From Phycisphaerales bacterium (GTDB taxonomy: Bacteria; Planctomycetota; Phycisphaerae; Phycisphaerales; UBA1924), in NCBI GenBank assembly GCA_016793015.1, contig JAEUJD010000210.1, forward strand, positions 1 to 32,709: 32,709 bases of DNA. The letters run 5' to 3'. Both the position numbers and the translations under genes were made by a program. Position 1 is the first letter of the stretch; the number at the start of each line of letters is the position of its first letter. The notes under the pieces are model-generated. The model was given only the letters and a program-made list of their open reading frames with translations, was not told where the DNA came from and did not search any database. Below, piece after piece: positions 23,319-31,929 of this stretch.

Positions 23319-26249
23319 ATGACCCCGACAACCCGCGCCAATCCATTCGTTCTTGCCCTCCTCGGCGTGATCACGCCGGTCGCTTTCGCGCAGGATTGCG
23401 CGCCCACATATTCCGGCCGCATGGCTGTGCCCACCGGCGCTCCCTTCACCGAAAACATCCGGTGCGCAACCAACTGGGATGAGGACAACCGGCCCGAGAC
23501 TCCTCGCCGCCTCGTTCTCGCCGGCTCCGGCAGCCCGCCCTTCGTCTGGCTCAACGATCACTGGAGTGAACCACTCTGGAGAGGGTTCAACGGCACCGGT
23601 GGTGTTTACTTCGAGACGCTCTCGACCTGGGACTTTGATGGCCCCGGCCCGCTTCCCGAGTATCTCGTCGCCTGCGGCGACTTCGGCTTCTCTCTTCCCA
23701 ACAACAGCGGCGCCGCGTACTACGACGGGTACTCGTGGCGCGAATTGGTCACCCCTCAGGGTTTCTCGATGTACCACGCCTACCCGGCGGACATGGTTGT
23801 CTGGCAACCACCGGGAAAAGACAGCGCTTCGAAGATCCTCGTCCTGGGCGGCGAGTTTGACCGGAGTGTCGAACCGCTGCCTGTGTACGCCAAGAACGTC
23901 GCGACCTGGGACAAGACCTGGTTCGGCGTGTGCGGCGCGGGGCTGAATGCCGCAGTCGAGTCGCTCGTGGTCTGGGAGTCTTACCCCGGCGCGCCGGATT
24001 CGGTCGTCGTCGCGACAGGTAGCTTCACAACCTCGGGAGCAACGCCACTCAACCACATCGCCAAGTGGGACGGCCAGACATGGTCCCCCATCGGTGATGG
24101 CCTTCCGGGGTACGACGGCAATCTCGGCTGGGGAAAGAAGCTGGGGCTCTTCGATCCCGACGGCGACGGCCCGGGCCGGCCTCACATCATGGTTTCGTAT
24201 CCGACGCAAGGCCAGATCTCGGTCGCCCGCTACGACGGCACAGCTTGGACGACGTATCCGCAGTTGGGTGCCGGGAGTATCACCCAGCTCTCCACTTGGC
24301 AGCCCACACCCGAATCAACGCCCAAACTGCTCGTCAACGGCAGCTGGGGTGTGAACCAGCCTTCCGCATATCTGTGGGATGAACCATCGGGGGCATGGGT
24401 GCCGTTCATTCCGATAGCGAGCACGCTCGGCAACGGGCGTTCCCTCACGCAGATCCAGCCTCTCTCTGGTGGCCCCGCCCGTCCGCCCGGTGATCCGTGG
24501 ATCCTGTGTAATTGGGAAGCCAGCACCCCGGCCGGACTGACGACCAACGGCCTGGCATCGTTCGACGGTGCGTCTGTTTCACTCTTCCCCACCGGATTCC
24601 GTTACAACAGCGTCACAACGCCGAAGATCGCAGCGCTCACCACGTGGGATCCGGATGCTTCAGGCCCCGAAAGCCCGGTGCTCGTCGCTGCCGGCTTTGT
24701 CGCGTATTCCGGCCTGCAATCTTTCGGCAACATTTCGTCGTGGAACGCAAAGGGCTGGAACAAGCTCGGAGCAAACGGGATCAGCGGCACCCTCAACGCC
24801 CTGACCACCTGGTCGCCCGCGCCCGGACAGCCTCGCCGCCTGGTCGCCGGCGGAAATCCAAACATGGTCGGCGCCGGATCCGCTCAACTTGGCAACCTCG
24901 CCTCGATGAGTCCATCCTCGGGCGTGTGGACCGCGCTCGGCACCGGCCTGAGCGCGAATATCTACGCGCTCGCGTCATGGAAGCCCCCCGGTTCAGCCTC
25001 CGAGTTGCTCATCGCCGGCGGCTCGTTCAACTCCGCGGGCTTGACCAATCTCAACCAGATCGGATCCTGGGATGGCACCCGCTGGAGTGCGCTCGGCCCG
25101 GCTGGCGCACCCGGTGTCAACGGCATTGTCTACGCGCTGCTCCCCTTCGATCCGGACGGCGCAGGGCCGGAGCCCGAATTGCTGGTCGCAGGCGGCGCGT
25201 TCACGTCTGCCGGTGGTTCGCCCGCATCACGAATCGCCCGGTGGGACGGCGCATCCTGGCAGCCCTTTGCCGCGGGCCTGAATGGAACTGTTTATTCGCT
25301 CTTTGCGTGGGACCACGACAACGACCCGGAAACCCCCGCTCGACTGGTCGCGGGCGGGCTCTTCACGCAGGCGGACGCCAAGCCCGCGACGGGACTGGCA
25401 GTTTGGGATGGCACGACGTGGTACGGGCTCGGCTCGTTGGCCGGAGGCAAAGTTTCCGCGATCCTCGCGTGGGATTTCGACGGGGCCGGGCCCGCTTTGC
25501 CGCAGCTCGTCGTTGGCGGGGCTTTCACATCGGTCAATGCCGATCCCGCGATCAAGTACCTCGTCACATGGAACGGTTCGAGCTGGCAACTTGTGAGCGA
25601 AAACCAACCCGGCGGCGTCATCGAGGCGCTGCAGCTCTTCGACGCCGACGGCCCCGGTCCGCTCGCGCCCGATCTCGTGGCCGGGACATCGATAAGCAGC
25701 GGCCGAGGCGCGCTCTACTTTGCGGTTCATCAGCAGGCGATCATCACCGCTCAGCCCCAATCGGCCTGTGCCAGTGCCGGGGCAACGCTCCGTGTCGAGG
25801 CCCGCGGCAATCAAACACTCTCTTACGCGTGGTACCGCGACGGGGTCGCGCTCACCGAAGGAACGCAGAGCGACGGCTCGATCGCTCGGGGCGTGTACCA
25901 GCCCGAACTTCGCATCAGCCAGCCAGCTTCGGGCGTTCCGCACGCGTACACCGTGCGTGTTTTCTCCGGATGCACGTTCATCGAATCGGCTCCGGCGTCT
26001 CTCGCCACGACGGGCTGCTGCGCCGGCGACCTCAACGACGACAACGCGGTCGACGACGCGGATTTCCTGCTCTTTTTGCCGCAATACGACATCTCGGCGT
26101 GCGCCGAGCCCGCGATGCCCGCCGGCTGCCGCGCCGATCTCAACCGCGACGGATTCGTCGACGACTCGGATTTCCAACTGTTCGTGATCGCGTACAACGC
26201 GCTGGTTTGTCCGTCGCTCCTTCAATCATCGGAGGGAGCCGCACGATGA
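23319..26249 (+). CDS. Exported beta-propeller-like repeat protein with Ig-like and dockerin-like domains
   Basis: A 976-residue protein with a signal peptide ending VAFAQ (about residue 24). Most of it (30-800) is roughly ten repeats of about 65-70 residues with the pattern W-D/N-G-x-x-W-x-x-L-G ... A-L-x-x-W/F-D-x-D-G-x-G-P-x-x-P-x-L-V-x-G-G-x-F. This looks like a kelch/propeller-type fold; the binding target is unknown. An Ig-like domain follows (AQPQSACASAGATLRVEA ... YAWYRDGVALTEG). Two dockerin-like loops come next (DLNDDNAVDDAD, DLNRDGFVDDSD), with a short tail after CP. ATG 23319 starts the signal peptide; the 88 in-frame codons upstream overlap the previous gene and are not used. The stop overlaps the next ATG by 4 bp (ATGA). 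Confidence 0.85.
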   Translation: MTPTTRANPFVLALLGVITPVAFAQDCAPTYSGRMAVPTGAPFTENIRCATNWDEDNRPETPRRLVLAGSGSPPFVWLNDHWSEPLWRGFNGTGGVYFETLSTWDFDGPGPLPEYLVACGDFGFSLPNNSGAAYYDGYSWRELVTPQGFSMYHAYPADMVVWQPPGKDSASKILVLGGEFDRSVEPLPVYAKNVATWDKTWFGVCGAGLNAAVESLVVWESYPGAPDSVVVATGSFTTSGATPLNHIAKWDGQTWSPIGDGLPGYDGNLGWGKKLGLFDPDGDGPGRPHIMVSYPTQGQISVARYDGTAWTTYPQLGAGSITQLSTWQPTPESTPKLLVNGSWGVNQPSAYLWDEPSGAWVPFIPIASTLGNGRSLTQIQPLSGGPARPPGDPWILCNWEASTPAGLTTNGLASFDGASVSLFPTGFRYNSVTTPKIAALTTWDPDASGPESPVLVAAGFVAYSGLQSFGNISSWNAKGWNKLGANGISGTLNALTTWSPAPGQPRRLVAGGNPNMVGAGSAQLGNLASMSPSSGVWTALGTGLSANIYALASWKPPGSASELLIAGGSFNSAGLTNLNQIGSWDGTRWSALGPAGAPGVNGIVYALLPFDPDGAGPEPELLVAGGAFTSAGGSPASRIARWDGASWQPFAAGLNGTVYSLFAWDHDNDPETPARLVAGGLFTQADAKPATGLAVWDGTTWYGLGSLAGGKVSAILAWDFDGAGPALPQLVVGGAFTSVNADPAIKYLVTWNGSSWQLVSENQPGGVIEALQLFDADGPGPLAPDLVAGTSISSGRGALYFAVHQQAIITAQPQSACASAGATLRVEARGNQTLSYAWYRDGVALTEGTQSDGSIARGVYQPELRISQPASGVPHAYTVRVFSGCTFIESAPASLATTGCCAGDLNDDNAVDDADFLLFLPQYDISACAEPAMPAGCRADLNRDGFVDDSDFQLFVIAYNALVCPSLLQSSEGAAR

Positions 26250-27979
26250 ATCATCGCATCGCCTCGCGGACACTGCCGCTCCTGCTCGCAGCCGCGCTGA
26301 CGCCCGCCGTTTCCCACGCCCGCCCCGACACGAACACGGAACGCCGCGCCCCGCTGCCCCAGTCGGCGATTCTCCACGCGTCGGCGATCGGAGTGGTCCG
26401 CGCATCGCAAGTCAACGTCGATACGTTCGGGATGAACCTGATCGGCGACGCGGCTCACCAGCCGACGATCGCGATCGATCCTTCCGCGCCCGGGCGCATC
26501 GTTGTCGCATTTCGAAGATTCCCCAATATCGCAACCAACTCCGCAGAGGCAGCGGGCGCGTGGTCCAACGATTCGGGACGAACCTGGCACGCCTTTGATC
26601 TCGATCCGGGCGTGGCCCGGTCAAATCCGCTCGTGCGGGTCGACTCCGATGGCACGTTCTTCTTCAGTTCACGCACCTCTGCCCCGCTCTCGCAGATATT
26701 CCGCTCAACCGACGGCGGCCACACCTGGGGCGGCCCGCTCGCTGCATTCGGCGCCGACCGGCAGTGGCTCACGATCGATACCACGAGCAGCCTCGGAAAC
26801 GGCGCGATCTATCAGCACTGGAGCAACTCCTCCAACCCGTTTGCGCCCAACACGTTCTCGCGATCGCTCAACGGGGGAAACTCGTTCGAATCGCCGATCG
26901 CGCTCGTGAACAGGCCGCTCGCCGGCCGTTCCGCCATCGGGCTCGATGGTCAACTTTTCATCTCAGGCGCCTCAGCGACTTCCAATTCCTCGACGTTTTA
27001 TCTTCTGCGATCGTCCAACGCGTTCGGGCCGGCGCCGACTTTCCTGTCCTCCACCGTCGCGATGGGCGGCACATTCCTCGGCACCGCGTCCAACGCGCCG
27101 AACCTCTTCGGCCTGCTCGGGCAGGTGCACGTTGGTGTCGATCAGAGCTCTGGCCCCAGGCGAGGCTGGGTCTACGTGCTCTCAACCGTCAATCCCGCCA
27201 GCGCCGACCCCGCCGACATCCTGCTCGCGCGTTCGACCGACGGTGGCGTGACGTTCTCGGCTCCGATCAAGGTCAACCCCGAGCCCGCAGGCCCATCAGC
27301 CTGGCAGTGGTTTGGCGGCCTCTCGGTTGCCCCCGATGGACGGCTCGACGTGATCTATTTCTCAACCGCCGGCATCTCCACCACGCAGCTCATGTTCACG
27401 CAGTCGTTTGATGGAGGCGACACCTGGTCGACCCCGATCCAACTGACCAACACGTTCGATTCGCGGATCGGCGCGCCGCCCTCGAACGGCATGGGCGACT
27501 GGCAGGACATGGAATCCGACGCGCTCGGCGCGACGATCGTCACCTGCGCAACGCTCGCGGGCGGCCAGGATGTTTACTTCTTCCGGGTCGGTCCCGATGA
27601 TTGCAACCGCAACGGCATCGATGACGCGATCGACATCGAATCGGGCTTCGATCCCGACTGCAACGCCAACGGCATCCCCGACTCCTGCGATATTAAAAGC
27701 GGTCTGGCAACCGACCTTTCTCACCCGGGCATTCCCGATGGATGCGAGCCTTCGTGCCCCGGGGATTTCAACCTTGACGGCTTGGTGACCGATGCGGATT
27801 TCGTCGTCTTCGTCTATTCGTACAACACCCTTCTGTGCAGCGATCCGATCATGCCGCCCGGCTGCCGCGCCGACCTGAATTCCGATTCCGCCGTCGACGA
27901 CGCGGACTTTGCCCTCTTCGTCTCCGGGTACAACGACCTCGTCTGTACCGCTCCCTCGAACGCGGCAAGGGGAAAATGA
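26246..27979 (+). CDS. Exported Asp-box (BNR) sialidase-like protein with dockerin-like C-terminus
   Basis: A 577-residue exported protein with a signal peptide ending VSHA. It carries at least five Asp-box-type turns (SNDSGRTW, STDGGHTW, SLNGGNSF, STDGGVTF, SFDGGDTW), spaced as in six-bladed sialidase or BNR propellers. I do not see the sialidase arginine triad, so enzymatic activity is not claimed. After the propeller come two DCNxNGIxD-type calcium-binding repeats (DCNRNGIDDAIDI, DCNANGIPDSCDI) that resemble thrombospondin type-3 or planctomycete linker repeats. The dockerin-like pair follows (DFNLDGLVTDAD, DLNSDSAVDDAD). ATG 26246 overlaps the previous TGA and has GGAGGGAG upstream, so the two genes form an operon. 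The large in-frame extension upstream is an artefact. Confidence 0.88.
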   Translation: MNHRIASRTLPLLLAAALTPAVSHARPDTNTERRAPLPQSAILHASAIGVVRASQVNVDTFGMNLIGDAAHQPTIAIDPSAPGRIVVAFRRFPNIATNSAEAAGAWSNDSGRTWHAFDLDPGVARSNPLVRVDSDGTFFFSSRTSAPLSQIFRSTDGGHTWGGPLAAFGADRQWLTIDTTSSLGNGAIYQHWSNSSNPFAPNTFSRSLNGGNSFESPIALVNRPLAGRSAIGLDGQLFISGASATSNSSTFYLLRSSNAFGPAPTFLSSTVAMGGTFLGTASNAPNLFGLLGQVHVGVDQSSGPRRGWVYVLSTVNPASADPADILLARSTDGGVTFSAPIKVNPEPAGPSAWQWFGGLSVAPDGRLDVIYFSTAGISTTQLMFTQSFDGGDTWSTPIQLTNTFDSRIGAPPSNGMGDWQDMESDALGATIVTCATLAGGQDVYFFRVGPDDCNRNGIDDAIDIESGFDPDCNANGIPDSCDIKSGLATDLSHPGIPDGCEPSCPGDFNLDGLVTDADFVVFVYSYNTLLCSDPIMPPGCRADLNSDSAVDDADFALFVSGYNDLVCTAPSNAARGK

Positions 27980-28003
27980 GCGCATTCTCGCTGCGGCTTC
28001 AGT

Positions 28004-28031
28004 TTGCAAACACGGCAAAGGCGGATACTCT
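28004..28031 (+). promoter_or_regulatory. Possible promoter of the lipoprotein gene
   Basis: TTGCAA (28004-28009) and TACTCT (28026-28031) are spaced by 16 nt. The -10 ends 7 nt before the ATG at 28039 and no Shine-Dalgarno is visible, so a leaderless transcript is possible. Both boxes are weak. Confidence 0.35.
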
Positions 28032-28038
28032 GAACATC

Positions 28039-28215
28039 ATGACCAACCAATCCAACAACCTCAAACCCCGTCCGCTCGTCCGTCCGCTCGTCCGTGCATT
28101 GGGCTTCGCGGCCGCCGCCGTCGTGGCCGTTTCGATCCTCGGGTGCAACGCCACCAAAGGCCTTGGCGAAGACCTTCAGGAATCGAGCGACAACGTGAAG
28201 AAGATCGGCAAGTAA
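28039..28215 (+). CDS. Entericidin-like small lipoprotein
   Basis: A 58-residue protein. A basic N-region (RPLVRPLVR) is followed by a hydrophobic segment and the lipobox SILGC. The mature part CNATKGLGEDLQESSDNVKK matches the entericidin A/B pattern (CN-T-x-x-G-x-G-x-D). Entericidins are small membrane lipoproteins linked to stress and envelope stability in proteobacteria; the function in this lineage is unknown. The N-region contains a perfect 12-bp tandem duplication (28069-28092) encoding RPLV twice. The start is ATG 28039; a longer in-frame start lies inside the previous gene. The gene converges on the deiminase gene on the other strand. Confidence 0.75.
   Translation: MTNQSNNLKPRPLVRPLVRALGFAAAAVVAVSILGCNATKGLGEDLQESSDNVKKIGK
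28069..28092 (+). repeat. Two perfect 12-bp tandem copies inside the lipoprotein gene
   Basis: CGTCCGCTCGTC occurs twice back to back. The unit is a multiple of three, so the frame is kept and the basic n-region of the signal peptide is extended by four residues. Confidence 0.9.
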
Positions 28216-28258
28216 GCCGCCCCCCGCTTCACGCTCGGACCGCTTTTCAGGCCTCCAT

Positions 28259-28282
28259 CAACCTCACGGGCACGTGAGGTTG
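28259..28282. terminator. Bidirectional hairpin between convergent genes
   Basis: A 9-bp perfect stem CAACCTCAC / GTGAGGTTG closes a 6-nt loop. It lies just downstream of the lipoprotein gene on the plus strand and contains the last codons and stop of the deiminase gene on the minus strand. Neither side has a clear U-tract, so it is a terminator-like or 3'-stabilising hairpin rather than a textbook terminator. Confidence 0.45.
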
Positions 28283-30018
28283 TCGTACGCGCCGGCGAAG
28301 ATCACAAAGTCGGCATCGTCGGTGTATCCATCGCCGTTGAAGTCGCCCAGCAGCGTCTCGAACGCGTCGTACGCACCAGCGAAGTCGACAAAGTCCGAAT
28401 CGTCCACCATGCTGTCGAGATTCATATCCGCCGGGCAGGGCGTGCCGGTGATGGTGAAGTTCAGGTCGTTGATATCGGAGCCCGAGTTGCCGTCGAGATC
28501 GCGCACGGTGACACGGATGCGTGCCTTGGTACCCGGATGGTTCGGGACGGTCCAGTTGAGCGTTCCGCCGTCGGCGATGTTGGCCGCAACAGTCAGCGGG
28601 AAGCTCAGGCCCCCGTTTGCGGAAAAGTGGAGATCCACCGTTCCGATGTTCTTGTCGTCGTCGGTCAGCCACGTCAGCGGGAAGGGCTGGCCGGGGTTGA
28701 GCGTGGTCGCGCTGTTCAGCGTGCTGACGTGCGCGGTCGGAATCTGCCCGTTGATGCCCGCAGCTCCTGCGTGAGCGGGAACATGCATGACGATGCAGTG
28801 CATCACGCCCGCCGAGCTGGCCAATGAGTCACACGGAACCTGCACGATCGTCTTGTCGGAGGTGCCGTTGCCGTCGAAGTCAAAGGCCTGCTGAACCGCG
28901 GCGAGCGCCTGGGTGTTGTGGCCCGCGTTGGTCATCGTTGTGTTGGCGTACGTCGGCAGGAGCACCAGATTGTTGCAGATCACCATATTGGCGTAGGTGA
29001 AATGGATGCCGCTCAGCGACCGGGCCGGAACGCGGAAGACCGTGTAGCCCATGCCCGCGAGCTGCGTTGCCGCGTTGTCGCAGATGACGTCTTGGGTGGA
29101 GCCGACGTTGCTCGGCCAGTCGCTGATGATCACCCGATTGTCCGAGATGATCTGCATCCACATATCGATGTGCTGCGTGCTGTCGACCGAGGTCGGGAAA
29201 GCGGGCATGATCGTCGTGTTCACGTTCTGAAAATCGTTCCAAGTGTTCACGATGTCCGAAGCCGATAGGCCGTTGTTCTCGTTCTCGATCAACTGCGTCG
29301 CGAACGATCGTCCCACCGAATCGAGGTGGTAATTGCCGCCACCGTGGACCATCCCGAGGTCGTAAACGCCGAACTTCTTGGTCGGGAAACCCGAAGGCCC
29401 GAACCACGCGGGAAACGCGTCGTCATTCGGACGCGGGCGGTTGTACTCGTGATCGACGATGCCGCGCACGGCACCCTGCCCGGGCACGTTCCGTGTTCCG
29501 ACATAGATGAATCTCGGGCCGTAATCGCGGATCCAGATCGAATCGGTGCCCCGGATGAAGAACTTCACGCGCGACATGTTCGCGCCCGCGTTCGAGATGG
29601 TCGTGCTGGCAGATGTCTGCTCGCTCGCGGTATCGACCACGACGTACGCGTCGGCGGCTCCGGTCGTGGTGATATGGCGGCACATCGTGGCGAGAATGTT
29701 GTTCTGCGCGGTTGAACCTTCCCACGCCATCAGAATGCCTTGAGCAGGTGCGTATTCACCGGGGCAGACGATCGGTCCCGGCGGTCGCGTGCCGCCGACG
29801 CGATCCGTGAACGGATTTGGCAGCCTCGGATTCAGAGCCATGTAGTCGCGTTCGGCCTGCGACATCGAGCGGGGTACATCCGCACCTTCCGGAAACACGA
29901 GGCGGCCGTCTTCGATTATCGGCCCCGGTCCGGTGAATTGCACTGGCTGAGCTTGCGCCGACGAGCAAAGAGCATGACCGGCACAAAGTCCGACACAAAG
30001 AGCGGCAGAGAAACGCAT
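28264..30018 (-). CDS. Secreted peptidyl-arginine/agmatine deiminase-family protein with dockerin-like C-terminus
   Basis: A 584-residue exported protein; the signal peptide ends at about SSAQAQ (24). The catalytic domain (80-415) belongs to the Porphyromonas-type peptidyl-arginine deiminase/agmatine deiminase family. It has WIRDYGP (Asp165), HGGGNYHLDS (226-234), QHIDMW with H283 and D285, and GVMHCIV with the probable nucleophile C408. All four catalytic residues are present, so hydrolysis of a guanidino group is expected. Residues about 425-520 form an Ig-like sandwich (TWLTDDDKNIGTVDLHFS). Two dockerin-like loops end the protein. ATG 30018 with GGAG 5 nt upstream is preferred over the GTG/ATG codons further 5'. 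Being exported suggests action on extracellular arginine peptides or agmatine. Confidence 0.9.
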   Translation of the reverse strand: MRFSAALCVGLCAGHALCSSAQAQPVQFTGPGPIIEDGRLVFPEGADVPRSMSQAERDYMALNPRLPNPFTDRVGGTRPPGPIVCPGEYAPAQGILMAWEGSTAQNNILATMCRHITTTGAADAYVVVDTASEQTSASTTISNAGANMSRVKFFIRGTDSIWIRDYGPRFIYVGTRNVPGQGAVRGIVDHEYNRPRPNDDAFPAWFGPSGFPTKKFGVYDLGMVHGGGNYHLDSVGRSFATQLIENENNGLSASDIVNTWNDFQNVNTTIMPAFPTSVDSTQHIDMWMQIISDNRVIISDWPSNVGSTQDVICDNAATQLAGMGYTVFRVPARSLSGIHFTYANMVICNNLVLLPTYANTTMTNAGHNTQALAAVQQAFDFDGNGTSDKTIVQVPCDSLASSAGVMHCIVMHVPAHAGAAGINGQIPTAHVSTLNSATTLNPGQPFPLTWLTDDDKNIGTVDLHFSANGGLSFPLTVAANIADGGTLNWTVPNHPGTKARIRVTVRDLDGNSGSDINDLNFTITGTPCPADMNLDSMVDDSDFVDFAGAYDAFETLLGDFNGDGYTDDADFVIFAGAYDNLTCP

Positions 30019-30064
30019 GGATGCTCCGAAAGTTAAATGCGAAAGCGCTGGGCTGCGATGCCCC

Positions 30065-30093
30065 ATCATAACGCAGGCGGAACCACATCCCAA
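30065..30093 (-). promoter_or_regulatory. Promoter of the secreted deiminase gene
   Basis: On the minus strand TTGGGA (30093-30088) is 17 nt from TATGAT (30070-30065). The expected start at about 30058 leaves a 40-nt leader to the ATG at 30018, which includes GGAG. Confidence 0.65.
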
Positions 30094-30148
30094 CACAAAT
30101 CAAACACTGTAAATTGCCCGAAATCTCATTCGAACGTCGCAGAACCAC

Positions 30149-30162
30149 CCCGATGCATCGGG
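30149..30162. repeat. 14-bp perfect palindrome CCCGATGCATCGGG
   Basis: It lies between nhaA and the deiminase promoter. It could be a protein-binding operator or a short hairpin (5-bp stem, TGCA loop). No U-tract follows on either strand. It is a single copy as far as I can see. Confidence 0.5.
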
Positions 30163-30215
30163 ATTAGATAGGCCCGCCCGGAACCTTGTCGCGGCGCTCT
30201 GCACACGCCTGTGAA

Positions 30216-30234
30216 CCGGCCAGTCAATGGCCGG
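30216..30234 (-). terminator. GC-rich hairpin over the nhaA stop codon
   Basis: CCGGCC and GGCCGG form a 6-bp stem around the loop ATTGACT, which contains the nhaA stop codon (30226-30224). No U-tract follows. It may protect the 3' end or cause pausing. Confidence 0.35.
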
Positions 30235-31654
30235 AGACGGTTTCGGGTCCACGACGGCAAGTCAGCAGCACGGACGCTCCCAGGATCGCGGCGATTGCCG
30301 ATCCTGAAAGCACGCCAAACTTGGCGATCGCCAATCTTTCCGGGCTTTCAAATGCCAAGTGCGCGATAAAGAGCGACATGGTGAAGCCAATGCCCCCCAG
30401 GAGTGCCGCGCCGAGCATGTGCCGCCACGTCACCCCGGCTGGCAGAACGCTGAAACCGAGTCGGACGGCAAGAAAAGACGCGCCCAGAATGCCCAGGGTC
30501 TTCCCGACCACAAGACCCAACACAATCCCCCAGGCTTCAGGATCGCGCACCGCGATGCCTGCCACATTGCCCACTGACACGCCCGCGTTGGCCAGTGCGA
30601 AGATCGGCACCACAAAGAATGCCGCCAGCGGCAGCATTCCTTTCTCGAGCCGCTGCAAAGGGGTTTGCGCCCCCTCGGTCAGCTTCTCCATCGCGAGCAG
30701 CACGCCCTGCTGCACAGGACTGGTGACGATCATTCCTTGTTTCTCGCTGCCCCCGGACTCTTCCTTGGACGCGGCGACGTCGCGGTCGAACTCGTCGACG
30801 AGCCGCCGCGTGGACTTCGTAAACTCCGCTGCGTCGATCCGAGTCCTGACCGGAATCGTCATCGCGCCCATGACGCCGGCGATTGTCGGATGGACCCCGG
30901 ATTTCAGCACGAAGTACCAGAGCGCAAGCCCCACAAGCCCGTACGCCCACCACCGACGCACCCCCAGTAAGTTCATCCCTGCCATCACGCCCATCACTGC
31001 GCCCGCAACGCCCAGTGAGGGCATGTTGAGATTTTCGGAACTGGTGTAGAAGATCGCAATGATGAGCAGTGCGCCCAGGTCGTCGACGACAGCCAAGGTG
31101 ACCAGGAACAACCGCAAACCCACCGGAATTCTCCGGCCCAAGAGCGCCAAGACCCCGAGAGCAAACGCGATATCGGTTGCGGTCGGGATCGCCCACCCTC
31201 GCATCCCTTGGCCTCCGAAGTTGAATGCGGTGTAGATCAACCCGGGGACCAGCATGCCACCCACCGCGCCGATCAGGGGTAGCGCGGCTTTTCGCGGGTC
31301 CTTCAACTCGCCCGCCAGAAACTCCCGCTTGAGTTCCAGGCCGATGACGAAAAAGAACGCCGCCATAAGCGCGTCGTTCACCCACCACTCGAGGTGCCCC
31401 GGATACTTGCTCGGCGGAAAAGACCATGATCCCACATGGACGGATACCGGGATGCCGGTCCAGAACTGGTGGAATGCATGGGCGATTGCCGGCGTGCTGT
31501 TCGCAAGCGTCAGGGCGACGATGGTGCTGACCATCAGCACGATCCCCCCCGCCACTTCCTTCTTCGCGAATTTCGCGACCGGAGCAACTGCGACATCGAT
31601 GGGCCGTCGCCGTGTGCTCACGTCTTTGAAGTAGTCGGGACCTTGGTGCGACAT
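30224..31654 (-). CDS. nhaA: Na+/H+ antiporter NhaA
   Basis: A 476-residue inner-membrane sodium/proton antiporter with about 12 transmembrane segments. The NhaA ion-binding region is plain: PTATDIAFALGVLALLG (matching D133 of the E. coli protein) and VVDDLGALLIIAIFY (matching the D163-D164 pair). It is longer than the 388-residue E. coli NhaA. The extra length is a charged soluble loop in the second half (FDRDVAASKEESGGSEKQ) and an N-terminal extension. ATG 31654 is preceded by AGGGAAG. Upstream in-frame codons back to 31747 lack support. It lies between two secreted-protein genes and has no evident functional link to them. Confidence 0.96.
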   Translation of the reverse strand: MSHQGPDYFKDVSTRRRPIDVAVAPVAKFAKKEVAGGIVLMVSTIVALTLANSTPAIAHAFHQFWTGIPVSVHVGSWSFPPSKYPGHLEWWVNDALMAAFFFVIGLELKREFLAGELKDPRKAALPLIGAVGGMLVPGLIYTAFNFGGQGMRGWAIPTATDIAFALGVLALLGRRIPVGLRLFLVTLAVVDDLGALLIIAIFYTSSENLNMPSLGVAGAVMGVMAGMNLLGVRRWWAYGLVGLALWYFVLKSGVHPTIAGVMGAMTIPVRTRIDAAEFTKSTRRLVDEFDRDVAASKEESGGSEKQGMIVTSPVQQGVLLAMEKLTEGAQTPLQRLEKGMLPLAAFFVVPIFALANAGVSVGNVAGIAVRDPEAWGIVLGLVVGKTLGILGASFLAVRLGFSVLPAGVTWRHMLGAALLGGIGFTMSLFIAHLAFESPERLAIAKFGVLSGSAIAAILGASVLLTCRRGPETVSGH

Positions 31655-31748
31655 CGAATTTCTTCCCTGTTCTGATGCGAGACGGCGGCGAAAAGGCGGA
31701 TCGCGAATAGCAGCCGATGTTGCAGACCGAGCGGGGACGGGCGGCAAA

Positions 31749-31779
31749 GCCGATCGGGCTCACGCAACAGGTGATCGGC
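31749..31779 (-). other. Stem-loop in the nhaA leader
   Basis: GCCGATC and GATCGGC form a 7-bp perfect stem with a 17-nt loop, about 95 nt upstream of the nhaA ATG. A smaller GGAA/TTCC hairpin lies just 5' of it. nhaA genes elsewhere can carry cation-responsive leader RNAs, but I cannot assign this one to a known class. Confidence 0.4.
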
Positions 31780-31809
31780 GGGAAGCTCTCTTTCCAGCAG
31801 ATGAAACCA

Positions 31810-31838
31810 AGTCTAGATGACAACGCCTACGACGTCAC
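31810..31838 (-). promoter_or_regulatory. Possible nhaA promoter
   Basis: On the minus strand GTGACG (31838-31833) is 17 nt from TAGACT (31815-31810). The implied leader to the ATG is about 150 nt. The rest of the 275-nt gap between the LamG gene and nhaA holds no gene that I can see. Confidence 0.4.
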
Positions 31839-31929
31839 GCCCCGTCGATCCGATTTCGCAGAGCCCGCCGGCAGCGCCGAACGTGACAGAGTCTTCACTC
31901 CGCACGTACTGCCGAACTTGAACGAGCGC

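Noticed and set aside
24512..26245. Long plus-strand extension upstream of the Asp-box protein
   Set aside because: It is a second frame inside the 976-residue repeat gene. The signal peptide and Shine-Dalgarno place the true start at 26246.
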